From: Blastococcus litoris | GTDB lineage: Bacteria > Actinomycetota > Actinomycetes > Mycobacteriales > Geodermatophilaceae | Assembly: GCF_003075095.1 (NCBI RefSeq) | Contig: NZ_QCZF01000001.1 | Location: 744,001 to 808,000 of the forward strand | Reading direction: 5' to 3' | DNA length: 64,000 bases | Part shown: one piece after another, positions 59,172 through 64,000 of the stretch | Numbering within the stretch: position 1 is the first letter of the stretch | How the letters are laid out: the number at the start of each line of letters is the position of its first letter | Position numbers and translations under genes: made by a program | Notes under the pieces: generated by a model | The model's database searches: none | What the model saw: the letters and a program-made list of their open reading frames with translations, nothing else | What the model was told of the DNA's origin: nothing

Positions 59172-59177
59172 AGGCTA
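59172..59177 (-). promoter_or_regulatory. -10 element TAGCCT of the histidine kinase operon
   Basis: TAGCCT on the minus strand is followed by six bases and ATG 59165, a leaderless layout. GACGTACGTC (59229-59238) in the same divergent region is a 10-bp palindrome that might be a response-regulator site. Confidence 0.5.
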
Positions 59178-59339
59178 GGACCTGGGACGCGTGCCCGTCG
59201 TCCCCTTCCCGACGTAGTCCTCCGTGCGGACGTACGTCGAGGTGAGTACCGGGTTCGGTCCGCGCAGCGGACGCGCCCCGGGGCCGCGGCGTCCCAGGCT
59301 GTGCGGCGTCCGTCCCATCCCCCTTCCTGGGAGGAAGCC

Positions 59340-61514
59340 GTGCTCGCCTCGCTCGCCCGCTCCGCCGTCCGGGCCCGGTGGCTCGTCACCGGTGCCTGGG
59401 TCGCCGCCGTCGTCGTCCTCTCGGTGCTCTCCGGTGCCTTCGCCGGCCCGACCAGCGACGACTTCGCGCTGCCCGGGTCGGAGAGCCAGCGCGCCTCCGA
59501 CCTGCTCGCCGACGCCGGCTTCACCGCGAGCGCCGGGACGCAGGCGCAGGTGGTGCTGCACTCCGTCGACGGCGTGGACACCGCAGCGGTGCGCGCCGCG
59601 GTCGAGGACCTCTCGGCCCGCATCCAGGACGAGCTGCCCGGCGCCGAGGTCACCAGCCCCTTCGCCCCCGGCGGCGAGCGGCGGATCGCGCCCGGCGGGG
59701 AGATCGCCTACCTCCAGGTCGACCTACCCCAGCGGGACCCGACCGAGCTCGCCGAGGCCGCCGACCGGCTCGATGCCCTCCGGGGTGAGGTTGACGTGCC
59801 CGGCCTGCAGGTCGAGGTGGGCCTGCCGATGGACGAGGAGGCCGAGGGCGGGGTGCCGGCGGAGGTGATCGGCATCGCCGCCGCCGCGGTGATCCTGCTG
59901 ATCGCGTTCGGCTCGGTCGTCGCGATGCTGCTGCCCCTGGTGATCGGGGTGCTGGGCGCCCTCTGCGGCGTCGCGGCGATCGGGCTGGCCGCCCACGTCA
60001 TCGACGTCCCGAGCTTCGCGGGCGCGGCCGCGGGGATGATCGCCATCGGCGTCGGCATCGACTACGCGCTGCTGGTCGTGACCCGGTTCCGCGAGGCGCT
60101 GCGCAGCGGCCTCCCGGTGCCGGAGGCGGTCGCGCTGGCGCAGCACACCGCGGGCCGGTCGGTGCTGTTCGCGGGCACCACCGTGGTCATCGCCTCGCTG
60201 GGCCTGGTCTTCATGGGCATGGAGCTGATCACCGGTGTCGCGATCGGGATCGCCGCGTCGGTGCTGGTGACGATGCTCGCCGCGGTCACGCTCCTGCCGG
60301 CGCTCCTCGGCATCGTCGGCCCGCGCCTGCAGCGCGCCCAGGAGCGGCCCCGCCGTCGCCGTCGGGGGGACCGGACCGGGGTGGCCGCTGAGCGGTGGTC
60401 GCGCTCGGTGCAGCGCCGACCCGTCGTCTGGCTGACCGCCGCGCTCGGCGCGCTCCTCGTGTTGGCCGTCCCGGTGCTTGACCTGCGGCTGGGCTTCAGC
60501 GACGCCGGCACGCTGTCGGAGGACAGCAGTGCCCGCACGGCCTACGACCTGGTCGCCGAGGGGTTCGGTCCGGGCGTCAACGGGCCGTTCGTCGTCGCCG
60601 TCGACGGGCCCGCGGGCGACCTGCAGCCGGTGGCCGAGGAGCTCGCCGGCGCGTTCGCCGACGACTCCGGAGTCGCCGCCGTCAGCCCGCCGGTGCTCGC
60701 CGAGGACGGCGGGACGGCCCTGCTGCAGGTGACCCCGGCGTCGGCGCCGCGCGACGAGGCGACCGACGACCTCGTGCACCGGCTGCGCGACGACGTCGCC
60801 CCCGCGGTCGTCGACGGCACGGGCGTCGAGGTGGCGATCGGGGGAGCGCAGCCGGCCGCCGTCGACTTCGCCGACTACACCGCGCAGCGGCTGCCGCTGT
60901 TCCTGGCCGTCGTCCTGGGCCTGTCGTTCCTGCTGCTGACCGTCGTGTTCCGCGGTCTGCTGGTGGCGCTCAAGGCCGTCGTGGTCAACCTGCTGTCCAT
61001 CGGGGCGGCGTTCGGCGCGCTGGTCGCCGTCTTCCAGTGGGGCTGGCTGACCGGCCCCCTGGGCATCGAGGGCGTGGGACCGATCGAGGCGTGGGTGCCG
61101 ATGATGCTCATCGCCATCGTGTTCGGGCTGTCGATGGACTACGAGGTCTTCCTGCTCTCCCGCATCCGCGAGGAGTACGACCGGACCGGCGACAACGCCT
61201 CCGCGGTGGCGACCGGCCTCGCCCGCACCGCGTGGGTGATCACGGCCGCCGCGGCGATCATGGTGTGCGTCTTCGGCAGCTTCGTCCTGGGCTCGGCGCG
61301 CGAGCTGCAGCTGTTCGGCTTCGGGCTGGCCGTGGCCGTGCTCATCGACGCGACGCTGGTCCGGCTGGTGCTGGTGCCGGCCACGATGGAGCTGCTCGGC
61401 ACGGCGAACTGGTGGCTGCCGCGGTGGCTGGACCGGCGACTGCCGCACCTGACGGTCGAGGGCGCGGTGACGGTGCCCCGGGAGCCGGCGCCGGTGCCGG
61501 CCGCGGTCCGGTGA
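59340..61514 (+). CDS. MMPL-family RND transporter
   Basis: A 724-residue transporter with two MMPL halves, each one helix, a large extracytoplasmic domain and five more helices. The proton-relay-type motifs GIDYALLVVTRFREALRSG and GLSMDYEVFLLSRIREEYDR are present. MMPL proteins export lipids, siderophores or drugs. GTG 59340 follows GGGAGGA by 4-5 bases. It is divergent from the two-component system, a common arrangement in actinobacteria, and may be controlled by it. Confidence 0.93.
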   Translation: MLASLARSAVRARWLVTGAWVAAVVVLSVLSGAFAGPTSDDFALPGSESQRASDLLADAGFTASAGTQAQVVLHSVDGVDTAAVRAAVEDLSARIQDELPGAEVTSPFAPGGERRIAPGGEIAYLQVDLPQRDPTELAEAADRLDALRGEVDVPGLQVEVGLPMDEEAEGGVPAEVIGIAAAAVILLIAFGSVVAMLLPLVIGVLGALCGVAAIGLAAHVIDVPSFAGAAAGMIAIGVGIDYALLVVTRFREALRSGLPVPEAVALAQHTAGRSVLFAGTTVVIASLGLVFMGMELITGVAIGIAASVLVTMLAAVTLLPALLGIVGPRLQRAQERPRRRRRGDRTGVAAERWSRSVQRRPVVWLTAALGALLVLAVPVLDLRLGFSDAGTLSEDSSARTAYDLVAEGFGPGVNGPFVVAVDGPAGDLQPVAEELAGAFADDSGVAAVSPPVLAEDGGTALLQVTPASAPRDEATDDLVHRLRDDVAPAVVDGTGVEVAIGGAQPAAVDFADYTAQRLPLFLAVVLGLSFLLLTVVFRGLLVALKAVVVNLLSIGAAFGALVAVFQWGWLTGPLGIEGVGPIEAWVPMMLIAIVFGLSMDYEVFLLSRIREEYDRTGDNASAVATGLARTAWVITAAAAIMVCVFGSFVLGSARELQLFGFGLAVAVLIDATLVRLVLVPATMELLGTANWWLPRWLDRRLPHLTVEGAVTVPREPAPVPAAVR

Positions 61515-61538
61515 CGGGGGTGCGGTGACGGGTCAGGG

Positions 61539-61751
61539 TCACCCCGCGATGCGGGCGCACTCCCCGCAGCGGCCGGCGCCGGCCCCGGCGGTCCAGTCCT
61601 GCTCCGCCCGGACGCTGACCAGCAGCCCGCAGACCGACTGGTCGAGGCCGTCGACGACCGGTCGTGCGACGGCATGGGTGAGGTTCCCGGCACCCGGGAG
61701 GTGGGCCGCCGAGGCGGCGTAGGTGCTCGTCGCGTGCAGGGTGGCGGTCAT
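61539..61751 (-). CDS. Hypothetical 70-residue protein
   Basis: A small protein (MTATLHATSTYAASAAHLPG, VVDGLDQSVCGLLVSVRAEQ) ending in a C-x2-C pair (RCGECARIAG) that, with the earlier Cys, could bind a metal. Family not recognised. ATG 61751 lies 6 bases after CACGCT. Coding is supported by a plausible amino-acid composition rather than by homology. Confidence 0.55.
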   Translation of the reverse strand: MTATLHATSTYAASAAHLPGAGNLTHAVARPVVDGLDQSVCGLLVSVRAEQDWTAGAGAGRCGECARIAG

Positions 61752-61823
61752 GGGCAGAGCGTGGCGGAGCCGTATGACGATCCGACTACGGCGATGCGCC
61801 GATCCCGCGATGATCCGTCCCGC

Positions 61824-62309
61824 CTACGAGCCCGGGAGCGCTCCGGTCGCCCGGGCCAGCGCGGTCCCGCGCGCGAGCAGCCCGTCGACGTCGCCCAGGT
61901 GCAGGGCCTGGCGGCGCAGCACCCACACCGCGAAGACGCCGTCGCGCACCGCGTAGCGCATGGGATCGCTCGGCGAGGTGATCGGGATCCCTCCGGGCGG
62001 CGTCGGCGCAGCGTCCCCGGCGGGCAGCAGCAGCGCCGTCCGGCCGGTGATGCTGCGCGCCAGCGGGGCCTCGCTGTGCAGCGCGAGCCGGGCGGTCCCC
62101 GGCAGCCCCGGCAGCCCTCCGCGCAGCACCGCCCACGGCGTGCCCGGCACCGGGTTGGTGGGGAACGCCGCCGCGTAGGCCTGTGGGTCCTCCAGTACCA
62201 GCCCGTACGAGCGGGCCAGGCCGTGCACCGTCTCGAGGAGCGAGGACGGGGCCCGAGCACGTTCACCTGACCGGGTGGACCTGCGTGCCCGCGGCGTCGC
62301 TTTGTCCAC
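61824..62309 (-). CDS. Hypothetical 161-residue protein
   Basis: A soluble protein with a basic N-terminus ([20 protein letters not shown]) and a small domain (LARSYGLVLEDPQAYAAAF, TALLLPAGDAAPTPP, VWVLRRQALHLGDVDGLLAR). Family not recognised. GTG 62309 is the longest start; a start nearer SLLETVHGL is possible. It is divergent from the Tad pilus locus. Confidence 0.6.
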   Translation of the reverse strand: MDKATPRARRSTRSGERARAPSSLLETVHGLARSYGLVLEDPQAYAAAFPTNPVPGTPWAVLRGGLPGLPGTARLALHSEAPLARSITGRTALLLPAGDAAPTPPGGIPITSPSDPMRYAVRDGVFAVWVLRRQALHLGDVDGLLARGTALARATGALPGS

Positions 62310-62397
62310 AGAACGGCTGATCGGAGCCCCGCGGACTGGTCCGTTTCCTTACAGTCCGGCTGTTTCGTCATGATCGACAAGGCTCGACGGGGGTGCC

Positions 62398-63627
62398 GTG
62401 CCGACCGCTCTGGATGTCGTGGACGGCGAGGTCCGGGAGCTGATCCGGCGTCGCGGCCTCGACCCGTTCACCGACCCCGGTCCCGTGCGGGTGCTGGTGC
62501 GCGACGTCGTCGCCGACTACTCCGAGCGCTCGCTCACCTCGGCGCTGCCGCCGATCGTCGACGCCGAGTCGGTGGTGCGCGACGTCCTCGACCGGGTGGC
62601 CGGGTTCGGCCCGCTGCAGCGCTACCTCGACGACCCGGAGGTCGAGGAGATCTGGGTCAACGAGCCGGGCCGGGTGTTCGTGGCCCGCCACGGGCGCAGC
62701 GAGCTGACGACGACGATCCTGGCGCCCGGCGAGCTGGCCGACCTCGTCGAGCGGATGCTGCGCACCTCCGGCCGGCGCATCGACATGTCGACCCCGTTCG
62801 TCGACGCCACGATGCCCGACGGCTCGCGGCTGCACGTCGTCATCCCCGACATCACCCGCCGCCACATGGCGGTCAACATCCGGAAGTTCGTCCTGCAGGC
62901 GCACAGCCTCGACGAGCTGATCGCGCTCGGGACGATCACGCCGCAGGCCGCCCGGTTCCTCGAGGCCGCGGTCGCCTCCGGGCTCAACGTCCTCGTCTCC
63001 GGCGGCACCCAGGCGGGCAAGACGACGCTGCTCAACTGCCTCTGCGCGGCCATCCCGGCGCGCGAGCGGGTCATCACCTGCGAGGAGGTCTTCGAGCTGC
63101 GCGTGCCGCTGCCCGACGTGGTGTCCATGCAGACGCGGCAGGCGAACCTCGAGGGCGCCGGGGAGATCCCGCTGCGCCGGCTGGTCAAGGAGGCGCTGCG
63201 CATGCGGCCCTCGCGGATCGTGGTCGGCGAGGTGCGGCAGGAGGAGTGCCTCGATCTCCTCATCGCGCTGAACTCCGGCCTGCCGGGCATGTGCACGCTG
63301 CACGCGAACAGCGCCCGCGAGGCCGTGGTGAAGATGTGCACCCTGCCGCTGCTGGCCGGCGAGAACATCGGCACGGCGTTCGTCGTCCCGACCGTGGCGG
63401 CCAGCGTCGACCTCGTCGTGCACGTCGGCACGGACGCCTCCGGTCACCGCCGGGTGCGGGAGATCGTGGCGCTGCCCGGACGGGCGGAGAACGGCGTCAT
63501 CGAGACCGCCGACGTCTTCACCACCCGCGACGGTCGGCTGGTGCGGGCCGACGGCTACCCGCCGCACGCCGACCGGTTCGCCGCCGCCGGCTTCGACCTC
63601 CCCGCGCTGCTCGGGGACCGGGCATGA
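62398..63627 (+). CDS. cpaF: CpaF/TadA-family secretion ATPase
   Basis: Hexameric ATPase of a Tad (Flp) pilus or related type II/IV secretion machine, 409 residues. The N-terminal domain precedes VEEIWVNEPGRVFVARHG; then come Walker A GGTQAGKTT, the Asp/His boxes around RPSRIVVGEVRQEECLDLL and GMCTLHANSAREAV. GTG 62398 has only a weak upstream purine stretch; TACAGT near 62350 is a possible -10. It overlaps the tadB-like gene by ATGA. Confidence 0.93.
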   Translation: MPTALDVVDGEVRELIRRRGLDPFTDPGPVRVLVRDVVADYSERSLTSALPPIVDAESVVRDVLDRVAGFGPLQRYLDDPEVEEIWVNEPGRVFVARHGRSELTTTILAPGELADLVERMLRTSGRRIDMSTPFVDATMPDGSRLHVVIPDITRRHMAVNIRKFVLQAHSLDELIALGTITPQAARFLEAAVASGLNVLVSGGTQAGKTTLLNCLCAAIPARERVITCEEVFELRVPLPDVVSMQTRQANLEGAGEIPLRRLVKEALRMRPSRIVVGEVRQEECLDLLIALNSGLPGMCTLHANSAREAVVKMCTLPLLAGENIGTAFVVPTVAASVDLVVHVGTDASGHRRVREIVALPGRAENGVIETADVFTTRDGRLVRADGYPPHADRFAAAGFDLPALLGDRA

Positions 63628-64000
63628 CGGAGTCCGGCGCGCTGCTGGGGCTCCTGCTCGGCGTCGGGCTGCTGCTGATCTGGCGCAGCGGACCGCGTGC
63701 GCCCCAGCCGAGGACCGGGCCCCGGCGTCCCGGCCGGCGGCAGCTCCTCCTGGCCGAGGCCGGCCTGACCGGCATCAACGCCGCGCAGCTGCTGGCCCTG
63801 CAGGTGGGGCTGGGCCTGCTCGTCCTCGTCGTCGTCCTGCTGACCACGAGCACCGTCACGGTCAGCCTGGTGTTCGGGCTGTTCGGCTTCGCCCTGCCCT
63901 ACGCCCAGGTGCGCCGGCTGGCTGCCCGCCGCAAGTCCGATCTGCGCGAGGTGTGGCCCGAGGTCGTCGACAACCTGGCCTCCGCGGTGCGTGCGGGGAT
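63624..64000 (+). CDS. tadB: TadB-family inner membrane protein (truncated by window end)
   Basis: Only the first 125 residues are in the window. They hold an N-terminal helix (ALLGLLLGVGLLLIW), a basic loop, a second hydrophobic pair (LLALQVGLGLLVLVVVLL, VSLVFGLFGFALPYA) and the start of the type II secretion F domain (LREVWPEVVDNLASAVRAG). TadB is the membrane platform partner of CpaF. The ATG overlaps the cpaF stop by 4 bp. Confidence 0.88.
   Translation, partial: MTESGALLGLLLGVGLLLIWRSGPRAPQPRTGPRRPGRRQLLLAEAGLTGINAAQLLALQVGLGLLVLVVVLLTTSTVTVSLVFGLFGFALPYAQVRRLAARRKSDLREVWPEVVDNLASAVRAG

Noticed and set aside
59229-59238. GACGTACGTC as a defined response-regulator operator
   Set aside because: A 10-bp palindrome alone in a 174-bp divergent region is too weak; the flanks do not extend the symmetry.
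1-64000. tRNA, rRNA, insertion sequence, prophage or CRISPR loci
   Set aside because: None was recognised: no T-arm-like cloverleaf, no transposase or integrase motifs and no spaced repeats were seen, although short RNA genes could be missed by eye.

Overview
The window is very GC-rich chromosomal DNA, with mostly GTG/ATG starts, 1-4 bp gene overlaps, and many genes whose start lies 6-8 nt after a TANNNT -10 hexamer, as expected for leaderless mRNAs. Gene content points to an actinobacterium: a GlgA/GlgM-type glycogen glycosyltransferase, a methyltransferase-sigE-rseA-htrA-tatB-mrp block arranged as in Mycobacterium, AfsR/SARP-like regulators, GAF-ANTAR, DrrAB exporters and a Tad pilus. I infer a Geodermatophilaceae-like organism (Blastococcus/Modestobacter/Geodermatophilus). 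No rRNA, tRNA, CRISPR array, insertion sequence or prophage was seen, and no gene-free stretch exceeds about 255 bp.

Layout. 0-5 kb: DrrAB-type exporter facing an AfsR-like regulator. 5-13.4 kb: CrtI-like desaturase, a lipoprotein/30-aa membrane peptide/DUF6766-like operon, a spore-photoproduct-lyase-family radical SAM protein, a zinc alcohol dehydrogenase, and 5-oxoprolinase genes pxpA and pxpBC split by an inverted GAF-ANTAR gene. 13.4-16.4 kb: a BtuFCD-like importer behind a clear cobalamin riboswitch. 16.4-25 kb: divergent glgA/glgC, an RNA-ligase-like protein, the sigE envelope-stress block with htrA and tatB, an SRPBCC protein and mrp. 25-33 kb: azlCD, a tryptophan-codon leader peptide ahead of a chorismate mutase-GNAT fusion, ogt, small membrane proteins, an MgtE-N/CBS protein and phzF-like/EamA genes sharing a back-to-back promoter. 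33-36 kb: malyl-CoA lyase-like and acyl-CoA dehydrogenase genes with a near-identical upstream motif. 36-40 kb: a ribbon-helix-helix regulator, DUF4097 protein and second DrrAB pair behind a double operator. 40-48 kb: AlkD-like repair, EthD/ThDP enzyme pair, a lipase-like protein, two tandem lysine-rich mini-proteins and a second AfsR-like ATPase regulator. 48-54.4 kb: a 2,164-residue secreted multidomain protein. 55-62 kb: a yeast-type cytosine deaminase/permease operon, a two-component system, an MMPL transporter. 62 kb to the end: start of a Tad pilus locus (cpaF, truncated tadB).

The most unusual items are the Trp-codon leader before the chorismate mutase-GNAT fusion, the overlapping divergent -10 elements, the repeated sharing of one CTAG by both stop codons of convergent genes, two genes that may start at CTG within CTGA overlaps, the mini-protein pair, and the giant secreted protein. 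All functional calls come from reading motifs by eye; no database search was run.
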